The notes below the pieces were generated by a model. It did no database searches, was not told where the DNA came from, and saw nothing but the letters and a program-made list of their open reading frames with translations. A program made the position numbers and the translations under genes. This document shows positions 44,586 through 53,961 of a stretch of 56,055 bases of DNA, one piece after another. Within the stretch, counting starts at the first letter, position 1. Every line of letters begins with the position of its first letter. This stretch comes from Methanobacteriota archaeon (lineage in GTDB: Archaea > Thermoplasmatota > Poseidoniia > Poseidoniales > Poseidoniaceae): positions 1 to 56,055 of the forward strand of contig JABJMO010000023.1 of assembly GCA_018659375.1 (NCBI GenBank). The letters run 5' to 3'.

Positions 44586-46061
44586 ATGCGCAAGCGTATT
44601 GTAACGGTGACTTGTACAATCTTGCTTGTCATTTCTATGCTAGTAAGTAATACATCCGCCGTACCTAGTAAAGGTCACCATCATGGCACTGAAAAGTTGA
44701 CCATAGACCAACCTAATGGACAACAGTTTGTTGAATATTTGAACTTAAGTGGGACATCGATTTTCCCAGCTAGTGAATTGAGTTGGTCTATCAGTGAGAT
44801 TATACCAGAACTTGTAGGTAATCATAACATTATTAATCAATCTAACATATTTGAGCAAGTCACTGTTGAAGATAACGTGTGGCATTGGGAACTCTCTATT
44901 TACATTGGTGACTTAAATTGCAGTTGCGACTTTAGCATAATTCATCAACATAATGACAACTCTCATCAAAGTAACATTTTAGTATACCTCGGTGAATCTA
45001 ACCATTTCCCAATTATTGAACATATTCCATCTTTCCAATCACCTAATGATGATTCTGATGTAGTTCTCAAATACGCTGTGACTTGGCCGTCTAATGATAA
45101 TGGTTTAATTGAGGGATTAAATATTTCATTATTCAAAGCAGAAATTTGCCTATATTCAGGTGAGGCATGTGTAAGCAATCCATTTAGCATTGAATTACCT
45201 TATTCAGTACAAAATGATGGATTTTATATGATACAAATTAATCAAGAAGAAATACAAATTAGCGATGGGAATTGGTTATTTAACATCATTTATCGAGATT
45301 CATATCTAAGAACTTCTAATTTACATAGTAAAGTTTTGACTTTTGACTCAAACCCGCCCAATGTGACTATTTTTGGAGATCAGAATACCACTGAAATGAG
45401 TCAAACCATATACTCAGTTTTGGTAGATGATGGCTACGATAGTTCTTCTATCGCAATTACTTGGACACTGGCCAATCCAGATGGTGATATTAGGGCATTG
45501 TTTAGTAGTGAAATTATCGATGATTATAGTGCTAAAATCTCTTTTAACAAATCTGGCAGCTGGAGTATTAGCGTATTGGCTATTGATTCAGTAGGTCACT
45601 ACACTAGAATTTCTCATGTTGTGGATGTAGAAAACACTCCCCCAACTATATCCATTGATTCCATTGATGAAATTAATTCTGATATGACTTTTGATATTTC
45701 CAGTGATTGGTACCTTGATGCTTCAAATTCTGTTGATACAGAAAATGATCATGCAAATTTAATTTTCCAATGGTATGTTGATGAATCAATGATTTACAGT
45801 GGTATGAATCTTTCACAGAATGTATTGTCTAAACCAGGCTCTTATGAAATTAACTTAATTATCACTGATGACGATGGTGATAAAGATGAATACCAATTTT
45901 TATTGACTCTAGAACAATATTCTGAGACAACCGAGAATGCTGCTTTTAGTCCTGTGATTGTTGGTTCGATTTCATTTATTGCAATTCTAATATTGGTGTC
46001 GCTAATTTTTACCTTAAAGAGGTCCAATGGTGAGTTTAAATTACCAAAGTGGAAAAATTAG
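44586..46061 (+). CDS. Surface protein with Ig/PKD-like domains and C-terminal anchor, 491 aa
   Basis: A classical signal peptide (MRKRIVTVTCTILLVISMLV, then SNTSA) is followed by a His-rich mature start (KGHHHGTEK). The middle of the protein is all-beta and includes Cys pairs (DLNCSCDF, EICLYSGEACV). Residues about 255-345 and 350-450 look like Ig/PKD domains (SNPPNVTIFG and ENTPPTISIDSI starts; YEINLIITDDDGDKDEYQF near the end). One C-terminal helix (VIVGSISFIAILILVSLIFTL) and a short basic tail (KRSNGEFKLPKWKN) anchor it in the membrane. Same strand and 52 bases after the TSP3 protein, so the two may be exported and act together. Confidence 0.82.
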   Translation: MRKRIVTVTCTILLVISMLVSNTSAVPSKGHHHGTEKLTIDQPNGQQFVEYLNLSGTSIFPASELSWSISEIIPELVGNHNIINQSNIFEQVTVEDNVWHWELSIYIGDLNCSCDFSIIHQHNDNSHQSNILVYLGESNHFPIIEHIPSFQSPNDDSDVVLKYAVTWPSNDNGLIEGLNISLFKAEICLYSGEACVSNPFSIELPYSVQNDGFYMIQINQEEIQISDGNWLFNIIYRDSYLRTSNLHSKVLTFDSNPPNVTIFGDQNTTEMSQTIYSVLVDDGYDSSSIAITWTLANPDGDIRALFSSEIIDDYSAKISFNKSGSWSISVLAIDSVGHYTRISHVVDVENTPPTISIDSIDEINSDMTFDISSDWYLDASNSVDTENDHANLIFQWYVDESMIYSGMNLSQNVLSKPGSYEINLIITDDDGDKDEYQFLLTLEQYSETTENAAFSPVIVGSISFIAILILVSLIFTLKRSNGEFKLPKWKN

Positions 46062-46103
46062 ACTTAAGCAAGGATTGAATAGGGTAAAACCGGTGGGAGT
46101 ATT

Positions 46104-47474
46104 ATGTTTGAGAAGATGTTTGCAGTGCTTGGTAAAATGCCTGAACCGATCTCTATTGATGAGTATACCGCAAGACAAAATCAACTATATTCGACTTTTG
46201 AAGAATCTGACGTGTTAATTCTATGCTCATCTCCAGAAACAATTCATTCAAACGATGTGCATCATCCATACCGAACGCAAAGTAACCTGCTATATTTGAC
46301 TGGGTGGACTGAACCAGAATCTGTAATGTGTGCTACTATGTCCTCAGGGACTTGGAAAACTCACCTTTTTGTTCAACCAAAGGATACACTGAAGGAAATT
46401 TGGGAAGGCAGAAGACCTGGTTTAGAGGGTGCAGAAAAAGATTGGCCTGTTGACCATGCCCATTCTATTGAAGAGGTTGAGTCAACATTGATTGATATGC
46501 TTTCAAACGCTAATCGAGTATTTCACCGAATGGGTATTATGTCGTCCATGGATGACTTAGTAGTTTCTTCGATAAAGAATCGTGACAGAGCTAGACAAAG
46601 ACTAGGCACTGGTCCAATTTCAGTAGAGGACCCAAGTAACAAAATCGCTGAGATGCGGTTAATCAAATCCGATGCTGAAATCGAGCAAATGAAATTTGCG
46701 TCTGATGTGTCTAGTTTGGCTCATATTGCTGCAATGCGTCATGGTGGTAAAAATGCCACTGAAAATCAACTACAGTCTGTCATTGAAGGATTTTTTAGAT
46801 ATGCTGGAACATCGGGTTGGTCATACCCCTCTATTGTTGGTAGTGGAGAAAATGCGACAATTCTCCATTACAAAGAAAATAATTCACCGTGTACTAACGG
46901 CGATGTAGTTTTGATTGATGCTGGTGCAGAGTTTAGAGGCTATGCCGCAGATATTACCCGTTCTTGGCCTACCGATGGAACTTTTACAGAACCACAAAAA
47001 GAACTCTACCAGATTGTATTAGACGCCCAAATTGCGGCAATAAACGAATGTGTTCCAGGAAATCCATATACCGCTCCACATGAAGCTGCCAGGAAAGTTT
47101 TGGCAGAAGGTTTGATAAAAATAGGAGTCATAACTCAAACACTAAAGGAAGCATTAGATAGCAAATCTGGTCAATTAAAAGATTGGTATATGCATAATAC
47201 CAGTCATTGGATTGGTCTAGACGTTCATGATGTTGGAATATATTTGCCAAATGGTGAACCAAGAACATTACAGCCAGGAATGTGCTTGACTATTGAACCT
47301 GGATTATACTTTGGCGCATGGAGGCCAGACGTTGATTGCCCTGTGCGTTACTCAAATATTGGGATCAGAATAGAAGATGATATTCTAGTTGGGGAAACTG
47401 GTCCAATCGTATTAACTGAAAGGTGTCCTAAAACAATCACTGAAATAGAATCGATTGTTGGTAAGCCTGTCTAA
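46104..47474 (+). CDS. Xaa-Pro aminopeptidase (M24B)
   Basis: Two-domain aminopeptidase P-like enzyme of 456 residues. The N-terminal creatinase-like domain (about 15-150) includes PYRTQSNLLYLTGWTEPES and VQPKDTLKEIWEGRRPG. The C-terminal pita-bread domain holds the five metal ligands: VLIDAGAEFRGYAADITRSW (two Asp), HWIGLDVHDVG (His), TIEPGLYFG (Glu) and GIRIEDDIL (Glu). It removes N-terminal residues before proline and so releases proline-containing products that the PRODH in this window could use. A strong GGTGGGAG ribosome binding site lies before ATG 46104. Adjacent to mqnC (nine bases), same strand. Confidence 0.92.
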   Translation: MFEKMFAVLGKMPEPISIDEYTARQNQLYSTFEESDVLILCSSPETIHSNDVHHPYRTQSNLLYLTGWTEPESVMCATMSSGTWKTHLFVQPKDTLKEIWEGRRPGLEGAEKDWPVDHAHSIEEVESTLIDMLSNANRVFHRMGIMSSMDDLVVSSIKNRDRARQRLGTGPISVEDPSNKIAEMRLIKSDAEIEQMKFASDVSSLAHIAAMRHGGKNATENQLQSVIEGFFRYAGTSGWSYPSIVGSGENATILHYKENNSPCTNGDVVLIDAGAEFRGYAADITRSWPTDGTFTEPQKELYQIVLDAQIAAINECVPGNPYTAPHEAARKVLAEGLIKIGVITQTLKEALDSKSGQLKDWYMHNTSHWIGLDVHDVGIYLPNGEPRTLQPGMCLTIEPGLYFGAWRPDVDCPVRYSNIGIRIEDDILVGETGPIVLTERCPKTITEIESIVGKPV

Positions 47475-47483
47475 GTGGTCGCT

Positions 47484-48680
47484 ATGCTTTGGAAGTCTAT
47501 TCTTCAACATCAACAAGGATGGTCTAAAGATAATAGTTCTTCATTTAGGCTTTCTATTGATGAAGCTGCGGAATTATATGAAAATGCACCGTTACATGAA
47601 CTTACTTTTGCAGCAAACTTGAGGCGGCAACAAATATTCCCCAATGGTGTGGTAACATATTTGGTTGATCGAAACATAAACTACACCAATGTTTGTACGA
47701 TCAATTGTCAATTCTGCTCATTTTATCGACCTCCTGGTCATGACGAGACTTATACTCAATCATACGATGAGATTTCACAGAGGGTGACTGAATTAGAACA
47801 AATTGGCGGATCACGCATCTTGATGCAGGGCGGCGTAAACCCCTCACTAGAGTTTGAGTGGTATGAGTCCTTGATCAAGCACCTTGTAGAACACCACCCA
47901 AGTATTGATTTAGATTGTTTTAGCCCGATAGAAATTGAAGGGATTGCCGAGGTTGCTAACCTATCAATTCTTGAAGTTTTGACTAGACTTAGTGACGCAG
48001 GGATGGATGGGCTTCCCGGAGGTGGAGCGGAAATGTTAGTCGAGGAAATAAGAACTGATATATCACCGAAAAAAGGTTCTCCAGATAATTGGCTTAACGT
48101 TATGGAAACAGCCCAATCGTTGGGGATGACTACTAGTGCAACCAATGTTTTTGGGTTTGGAGAAACGCTACGTAATAGAGTACAACATATGGATAGAATA
48201 AGAGCACTCCAAGATTCATCATTGCATAAATATGAAAATGGATTTACTTCTTTCATCGCTTGGCCTGTTCAACTTGAAACTAATACCTTCGGGAAACGAA
48301 ATCGTGGCCAAAATAAGTATGTCTTAGGAGCTGGACCAACTGAGTATATCAGGCATATTGCAATTTCAAGGCTATTTTTTGATAATATCGATAACATACA
48401 AGCCTCTTGGCCTACCATGGGCTTAGGTATCGCCCAAATGGCTTTACTTGCAGGCGCCAACGACGCTGGATCAACTATGATGGAAGAGAACGTTGTCTCG
48501 GCTTCAGGCACGACAAAATTATCCGCATCCGAAATTGAATTACAAAATACGATAATCCGTTCTGGCTTTATACCGTCTAAGCGTGATAGTAAATACAATC
48601 ATTTACCCACTTTAATCAATGATAATAACATCAAAGAATACCCCTCTCCAATACCGTCCCAAGTCACTTCAACTAAGTGA
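47484..48680 (+). CDS. mqnC: Cyclic dehypoxanthine futalosine synthase (MqnC)
   Basis: Radical SAM enzyme of the futalosine pathway of menaquinone synthesis. The sequence fits MqnC rather than its relatives MqnE, CofG or CofH: YLVDRNINYTNVCTINCQFC gives the cluster Cys triad (CxxxCxxC), ILMQGGVNPSLEFEWYE, DGLPGGGAEMLVEEIR, TSATNVFGFGET, FTSFIAWPVQLETNTF and GANDAGSTMMEENVVSASG follow the MqnC order. Length 398. ATG 47484 preferred to GTG 47475. No other mqn genes are in the window, so pathway completeness cannot be judged. Its 3' end overlaps that of the convergent gene by 12 bases. Likely shares a transcript with the upstream peptidase. Confidence 0.92.
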   Translation: MLWKSILQHQQGWSKDNSSSFRLSIDEAAELYENAPLHELTFAANLRRQQIFPNGVVTYLVDRNINYTNVCTINCQFCSFYRPPGHDETYTQSYDEISQRVTELEQIGGSRILMQGGVNPSLEFEWYESLIKHLVEHHPSIDLDCFSPIEIEGIAEVANLSILEVLTRLSDAGMDGLPGGGAEMLVEEIRTDISPKKGSPDNWLNVMETAQSLGMTTSATNVFGFGETLRNRVQHMDRIRALQDSSLHKYENGFTSFIAWPVQLETNTFGKRNRGQNKYVLGAGPTEYIRHIAISRLFFDNIDNIQASWPTMGLGIAQMALLAGANDAGSTMMEENVVSASGTTKLSASEIELQNTIIRSGFIPSKRDSKYNHLPTLINDNNIKEYPSPIPSQVTSTK

Positions 48681-49823
48681 CATTGGATGGTTTGTTTCGG
48701 TGCGTCCGCTATTAACGGTTGCAGTTGTTTCTGTGTAGTTAGAAGAGTGTTTTACTTTCAGTGGCTGTACCCATAGCAGTTCTGATTGATTTTCCCTTTC
48801 AATTACCACGATTAATTCCCAATGAATTCTAATTAGTGAAGAAAATATTGTGCCAGGCCATTTACCGTTTGGTGGTGATATAGTAGTGGTGTCATTTTCT
48901 AAAGGGATCATTTCCGACTGATTCATTATACGCATTGGTTTCAAAAACAGACCTCCTTTTATCTTATTATTATGCATTGGTAAATCTTCTCCACCACCAG
49001 TTCCATCATCAAGGTCAACAGTCCAATGGTGCGGTAACTCTGTGGTCAATCCAGGAGCAGGTTGTCCGTTGGCATCGCGACCTAAAATTTCCATAAGTCT
49101 GTCTCTGCGAGGCGGTAAAACACCAACACGCCATAACACGTGTTTCTTCCCCCAGTTTTCATACTCTTCTGGAAATTTAATACCAACGACTAAATTTTCC
49201 CCAGAAGTTGTGTCAGAATGAAAGGTTATTTTTGGCTCAGGTGGCGGTGAAGTGAGAAAGTTTCTTTGTTTGATTAAATCAGAGAAGTTAGCACCCACTC
49301 TCATTATTATTGGAACAAACAATATGGGTACTACTATCACGGCTAGTAGTGGATAATCAAGTAGTCCAAATCGAACTCTTCCGGTGCCAATACTAGGGAT
49401 TCCCCAAATACTCAATATGGGTTCAAAAAATAAATAAGATAAGGCAACCAATAGAATGATGACTGAAAAGTTCATTATTTTTCTAGCTTGAACATGTATT
49501 ACATTAGGAGTCAAATACCAACCAGTTCTCTGTTTGTGAACTACTGAATCTTTCGGGACTGCTTCATTCATTTCTTGGTTATGCGGTTTATCTAACTTTA
49601 ATGTCTTGCCTTGGTAGATGTATCTTCGCTCAACTAACCATGATTTTTTATCGCCAATTCTAAATGGTGGTGGCATATCACCAACTATCTTGTCTGCTTC
49701 TTCTCTAGTAATTTGACTAGATATCTCTGTTCTTGCTATACCAATTGGTAGTAATTGTGGTTGGAATCTATAACTTTCAAAAGGGGGATACCTTATTCGT
49801 TCCTCGAGTAGTAAGTCATTCAT
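48669..49823 (-). CDS. Unknown membrane protein, 384 aa
   Basis: No family recognised. The N-terminal 110 residues are soluble (PFESYRFQPQLLPIGIART, SWLVERRYIYQGKTLKL). Two hydrophobic helices follow (FSVIILLVALSYLFFEPIL and YPLLAVIVVPILFVPII), then a soluble C-terminal domain of about 190 residues, beta-rich and tryptophan-containing (VLWRVGVLPPRRDRLMEIL, HHWTVDLDDGTGGGEDLP). It lies just downstream of the geranylgeranyl-reductase-family gene; ATG 49823 is used, as GTG 49832 directly abuts that gene's stop. Co-transcription with the lipid enzyme is likely. A membrane function is inferred from topology only. Confidence 0.7.
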   Translation of the reverse strand: MNDLLLEERIRYPPFESYRFQPQLLPIGIARTEISSQITREEADKIVGDMPPPFRIGDKKSWLVERRYIYQGKTLKLDKPHNQEMNEAVPKDSVVHKQRTGWYLTPNVIHVQARKIMNFSVIILLVALSYLFFEPILSIWGIPSIGTGRVRFGLLDYPLLAVIVVPILFVPIIMRVGANFSDLIKQRNFLTSPPPEPKITFHSDTTSGENLVVGIKFPEEYENWGKKHVLWRVGVLPPRRDRLMEILGRDANGQPAPGLTTELPHHWTVDLDDGTGGGEDLPMHNNKIKGGLFLKPMRIMNQSEMIPLENDTTTISPPNGKWPGTIFSSLIRIHWELIVVIERENQSELLWVQPLKVKHSSNYTETTATVNSGRTETNHPMSLS

Positions 49824-49832
49824 TTGAGTCAC

Positions 49833-51059
49833 TCAACTAAATATTAACTTCATTCCTGCTTTCAGCGCCATTTTTCTAAACGCTGGTACTTTTCTCAACA
49901 AAGCCATTCCCAGTGGGACGGGTTTTTCGATGTCACCAATTTGATTTATCAAATTAACAATCTCAGGTTTGGCGAACTGTTCAAAGTTATTGTCTAAGTC
50001 TACATCCTCACAGTCACTCACTAACAAATTACGTAGTGCTCTCGCTCTATTCTGATCTTTTTTCATCTTTTCAAAATGTGATTTAGCAATATGCTTTATG
50101 TTAGATTCTGTCAAATTATCAGAATCAATTGCCAATGATAATTTATCTACGATTCCAGTTATCTGCTCAAAACCGGGCCCAATGCCACCACCAGTAGTAG
50201 GTTTAGCCATTCCAGCAGCATCGCCAAGTAGTAGTACGCGATTTTTGTACGGCTTTTTTACCATGCCACTTGGGACTGGACCGCAATACCTCGCAGTTTC
50301 CTTGATATCTGCAAATCTATCTTTCCACAATGGATGGTTTAGTAGTGAATGGTAGCACTCCTCAATACTTTTACCATCCAATCGTTCTGCTGTAGACCAC
50401 AATCCAATTCTACAACTATCGTTGCCTGATGGTATTACCCAAGCAAAGAAACCGGGAGCAATCGCGGATCCTGAATACATTTCTAACCAACGTTTCCGGT
50501 TTTTGTACCCAACTACTTCGGTTTGAAATCCGATCATCAATTCCTTTGGTTTCCCCATCTTGAAATGTCTACGAGTCCATGAGTGTGCACCATCACAACC
50601 GATCAAAAGTTTAGTCTTGATTTCAGTCTTAATACCATCTTTTGATAATTTAACAATTACACAATCATCATTTGCTTCAGCATTAATTGGTTTGGAATTT
50701 AACCAAAGTGTGGCGCCTGACAACATTGATTGTTTTACTACTCCTTCATCAAACAGTTTCCTACAAACCACGTATGTCCTTACTTTACCACTGGTTCCAA
50801 CGGGAACCAATGTCCCAGACGGACCATGGATTAAGGCGCCATCAACTTCTTCTAGAATTGTATCAAATAGTCCAACTTGCTTCATTGCGTTGGGTGTTAC
50901 TAGGCCTGCACACTGAAATGGTCTACCAATTTCAGAATGCTCTTCCAATAATAAAACCCGTTGGCCTCTCTGAGCAAGTAGGTTGGCAGCATGGCCGCCA
51001 ACAGGTCCAGCACCAACGATTACCACATCCCAGTCTGTGCTCGACTGACCATCGTCCAT
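49833..51059 (-). CDS. Geranylgeranyl reductase family FAD-dependent oxidoreductase
   Basis: A 408-residue flavoprotein that resembles archaeal (di)geranylgeranylglycerophospholipid reductases, which saturate the isoprenoid chains of membrane lipids. The N-terminal FAD motif is VVIVGAGPVGGHAANLLAQ, followed by the family's PFQCAGLV active-site segment (Cys near residue 50), DGAHSWTRRHF and the second FAD motif LLLGDAAGMAKPTTGGGIGPG. It may instead act on other polyprenyl groups such as quinone side chains. ATG 51059 fits. Co-directional with the gene below it (stop and start nine bases apart or less). Confidence 0.88.
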   Translation of the reverse strand: MDDGQSSTDWDVVIVGAGPVGGHAANLLAQRGQRVLLLEEHSEIGRPFQCAGLVTPNAMKQVGLFDTILEEVDGALIHGPSGTLVPVGTSGKVRTYVVCRKLFDEGVVKQSMLSGATLWLNSKPINAEANDDCVIVKLSKDGIKTEIKTKLLIGCDGAHSWTRRHFKMGKPKELMIGFQTEVVGYKNRKRWLEMYSGSAIAPGFFAWVIPSGNDSCRIGLWSTAERLDGKSIEECYHSLLNHPLWKDRFADIKETARYCGPVPSGMVKKPYKNRVLLLGDAAGMAKPTTGGGIGPGFEQITGIVDKLSLAIDSDNLTESNIKHIAKSHFEKMKKDQNRARALRNLLVSDCEDVDLDNNFEQFAKPEIVNLINQIGDIEKPVPLGMALLRKVPAFRKMALKAGMKLIFS

Positions 51060-51115
51060 GTCATGGTGTGAAATCCGGTGCGTTTTATTGTTGTGGATTA
51101 AACTTGGCCAATCAA

Positions 51116-53869
51116 TTACTTTTTAGCAAATTTGTATCCAACCGACTGATTTTTCTTTAAGTAAAGGATTGCGGTAAAGTTTTTGTTGGTTTTCTTAGAG
51201 ATAAAATCATCATAAGGTCCAATTTCGCCTTTTTCGACGAGTGTTTTTGCTTCTTCTCTAGTTATTTCACGCTTGGACATTTCTCTAGCAATCTGAATTT
51301 TGCAATCAGTTCCATTTGTCGCAGGTTGGAAAAATGTCGATGTTTCTATGATTTCGATTTTACTTTTGGGACAGATTGCTACTACGCCCTCTGTAACAGG
51401 GAATTTCTTCGCATTTGCTGCTGCCTCTCTAGGGGGGAATTCAAATTTGACACGATTGCCATCAAGGGTTAAAAATGCACTAAATGGTCTACCTTTCTTT
51501 GACGTAAAGTCTTCCAATAATGATGACTTACCCTTGGTCAAAATAACTTTAGCTTCTTCTTCTGTGATTTTCCTTTTACACATTTCATGGGAGATACCTC
51601 GGAATTTGCACTCTTGATTGTCACAGGCATACATTGTGGAATTGATTCTAATTGTTCCATGGCTACAATTTGGACAAGCACACAACTCTGCGTCTTCTTC
51701 TGATGATGTGGATTCCCCACCACCGATGAATTCAACTGTTCCAGACTCTAACATTTTGATGCTGGCTGTGTATGGTTCACCACTTCGATTGAAGAAGCCA
51801 TGTAAATCATTGATAGATTTGTGTTCTAAAATCCTAGCAGCAGTTTTTCGATCAAACCATCTTCCACTGGAATTTTTCCAAAAGACGAAATCACATCCAG
51901 TATCTCTGCCGGTATTTTCACAGCAGATGTAAGATAACACGGTTTCTTTTAATGTACTTTCACAAATAGGACATGGTGCAATGGTTTCGACATCTTTGAA
52001 TAGTTCATTTCTATCATGATTTTTGATTTTTTGAACCATTTCATTAGCAATTTTAAACACGAGATCCATATATTCTTTACGAGAATAATCCCCAACCTGT
52101 ACTGACGAAAGTTTTGCTTCCATATCACCTGTTAATTCCGGAGAAGTAATCCATTCAACAGGAATTGCTCTAAGTAATAATATCAATTTTATTCCACCAG
52201 GCGTAGCGCGCAAACTACCTGAACGTGCTCTTTGAATGAAGTTACGTGAAATTAGTTTTTCAATTGTCTCCGCTCTTGTAGCCGGTGTGCCTAGTCCCTT
52301 GCCCTTCATGGCATCAGCCATCTCATCGTCATCGATGCTTCGTCCAGCATTTTCCATTAATGACAACAATTTAGCTTCTTTCAGTCTATTTGTAGGCTTA
52401 GTGAATTCTTCTTTGAATTTATGTGAAGTGATATCTGTTTCAGCGGGATTAGAAGCTAGTTTATTCCATTTTTCCGGAATGGAATTACTCTTTGGTTTAA
52501 CTTCTCTCCATCCCGGAGTCTTTAAGATTCTAACTTCTTTAACAAAATCATTTTCTGATTTAGTCGTAGTTCTCGTCTGAACATCCCAAATCGCTTCTGA
52601 ATGGAATGAGGCAAAGAATTGGCGACAAATTAGCTCATATAACCTTCGAGCATCATTACTTAGGTTGCCTTGCGGTAATTTACCAGTTGGAATTATTGCG
52701 TAGTGGTCTGATACTTTGGCATTGTTAAAGTTTCTAGTTACATTTTTTAAACCATTTTTGGTTAATCTTTCACTGTGAGCAGACAAAAACTCTTGGGCAC
52801 CAAGTTGTTTGATTGTTTTACTAATTGATTCGATCATATCTTCGGGGAGGTGTCTAGAATCAGTTCGTGGATATGTAGTTAATTTATGTGTATCGTATAA
52901 TTCCTGCGCAACAGATAGAGTTCTTCTTGATGTCCAAGACCAAGTGCTATTTGCCTCACGCTGTAGAGTAGTTAAATCAAAATTTAATGGTGGGTTTTCT
53001 TTTGAATCCCGATGTTTTTGTGTTGTAACATAACTACCGGCATCGCCAATTATTTTTTCGAGCATCTTTTTCTCTGTTTCCAAGGTTATTCTATGAGCTT
53101 TGGTTAAAGGATCTTCTTTGTCTTCGACATTGTTTCGTCGCTCCCATCTAGCAGTCCAGAGGCAATCTCCAGATTGAAATTCAGCCTCTAATTCCCAGAA
53201 CGGCTTCGCGTCATGGCCTAGAATCTCTAACTCTTTATCAACAATCATTGCCAATGTTGCTGTTTGAACTCTACCAAGTGACATTGAAGTGCCATCATTT
53301 CTACCAGTACGTAGGAAAGTAGAAGCAATTCTAGAACCATTCATCCCAATAATCCAATCTGCTTCCGCTCTGCTTACAGCAGCATCCCTCAGTAATGAGT
53401 AACTTTCAGCATCTTGTCTTCCATCATAGGCTTTTAGGATGGAATCTGGAGTCATCGATTGGAGCCACATTCGGGTCATTGGAACTTTTGATTTAGCAAA
53501 TTCAATTATCCGTCGGAAAATAAGTTCACCCTCTCTTGCTGCGTCACAAGCATTTACTATTTCGGTGCAACTTTTAGGGGAAATTAATTTTTTGATAGCC
53601 GTAAGTTGCTTTCTATTATTTCCTCTTCCGCTATTTGGTTTTAATTCAAATGATGAAGGAATGAAGGGTAATAAATCTACACTTTTTCTCCAATCTTTCA
53701 AGCGGTCGTCATATTCTTCTGGAGTTTTTAGTTCTAACAAATGACCTACTGCCCATGTGATAACTATGTCGTCAGAGAGCCAGTGAGTGTCGGTTTTTTG
53801 ATTAACACCCAATACTTTGGCAATATCTTCAGCAACACTAGGTTTCTCAGCGATGATTACAACTGCCAT
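51116..53869 (-). CDS. topB: Type IA DNA topoisomerase (topoisomerase III-like)
   Basis: A 917-residue type IA topoisomerase close to bacterial TopB. The Toprim domain starts VVIIAEKPSVAEDIAKVLG and contains VNACDAAREGELIFRR with the metal carboxylates; RAEADWIIGMNGSR and SLGRVQTATLAMI follow; the catalytic Tyr lies in LTTYPRTDSRHLPE. The C-terminus has zinc-ribbon elements (CPICESTL with CCENTGRDTGCDF; CPNCSHGTIRI with CDNQECKFRG) alternating with three topoisomerase C-terminal repeats (WFDRKTAARILEHKSI, RKITEEEAKVILTKGKSS, REITREEAKTLVEKGEI). The last zinc element seems to have lost cysteines (ICPKSKIEII with GTDCKI). It probably came by transfer from bacteria at some time. The gene lies alone behind a hairpin. 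Confidence 0.93.
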   Translation of the reverse strand: MAVVIIAEKPSVAEDIAKVLGVNQKTDTHWLSDDIVITWAVGHLLELKTPEEYDDRLKDWRKSVDLLPFIPSSFELKPNSGRGNNRKQLTAIKKLISPKSCTEIVNACDAAREGELIFRRIIEFAKSKVPMTRMWLQSMTPDSILKAYDGRQDAESYSLLRDAAVSRAEADWIIGMNGSRIASTFLRTGRNDGTSMSLGRVQTATLAMIVDKELEILGHDAKPFWELEAEFQSGDCLWTARWERRNNVEDKEDPLTKAHRITLETEKKMLEKIIGDAGSYVTTQKHRDSKENPPLNFDLTTLQREANSTWSWTSRRTLSVAQELYDTHKLTTYPRTDSRHLPEDMIESISKTIKQLGAQEFLSAHSERLTKNGLKNVTRNFNNAKVSDHYAIIPTGKLPQGNLSNDARRLYELICRQFFASFHSEAIWDVQTRTTTKSENDFVKEVRILKTPGWREVKPKSNSIPEKWNKLASNPAETDITSHKFKEEFTKPTNRLKEAKLLSLMENAGRSIDDDEMADAMKGKGLGTPATRAETIEKLISRNFIQRARSGSLRATPGGIKLILLLRAIPVEWITSPELTGDMEAKLSSVQVGDYSRKEYMDLVFKIANEMVQKIKNHDRNELFKDVETIAPCPICESTLKETVLSYICCENTGRDTGCDFVFWKNSSGRWFDRKTAARILEHKSINDLHGFFNRSGEPYTASIKMLESGTVEFIGGGESTSSEEDAELCACPNCSHGTIRINSTMYACDNQECKFRGISHEMCKRKITEEEAKVILTKGKSSLLEDFTSKKGRPFSAFLTLDGNRVKFEFPPREAAANAKKFPVTEGVVAICPKSKIEIIETSTFFQPATNGTDCKIQIAREMSKREITREEAKTLVEKGEIGPYDDFISKKTNKNFTAILYLKKNQSVGYKFAKK

Positions 53870-53924
53870 GATTAATGCGGCAGAACCGACGATACTTGAA
53901 CCCTCTCTTAAACTTAGATTTGTA

Positions 53925-53942
53925 TAGATACTTTAGTATCTA
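53925..53942. repeat. Inverted repeat between the 53962 gene and topB
   Basis: TAGATAC (53925-53931) and GTATCTA (53936-53942) are perfect arms of seven bases around TTTA. The site lies between the end of the unknown gene (53962) and the start of topB (53869), both on the minus strand. Read on that strand it could end the upstream transcript or serve as an operator about 55 bases before topB. No long T-run follows on the minus strand. Confidence 0.45.
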
Positions 53943-53961
53943 GTTAGATTTTACGGGTAAA

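Noticed and set aside
47756-48256. 166-codon frame antisense to mqnC
   Set aside because: Ser/Ile/Pro-rich composition typical of reading a conserved gene backwards; mqnC on the other strand is a clear family member.
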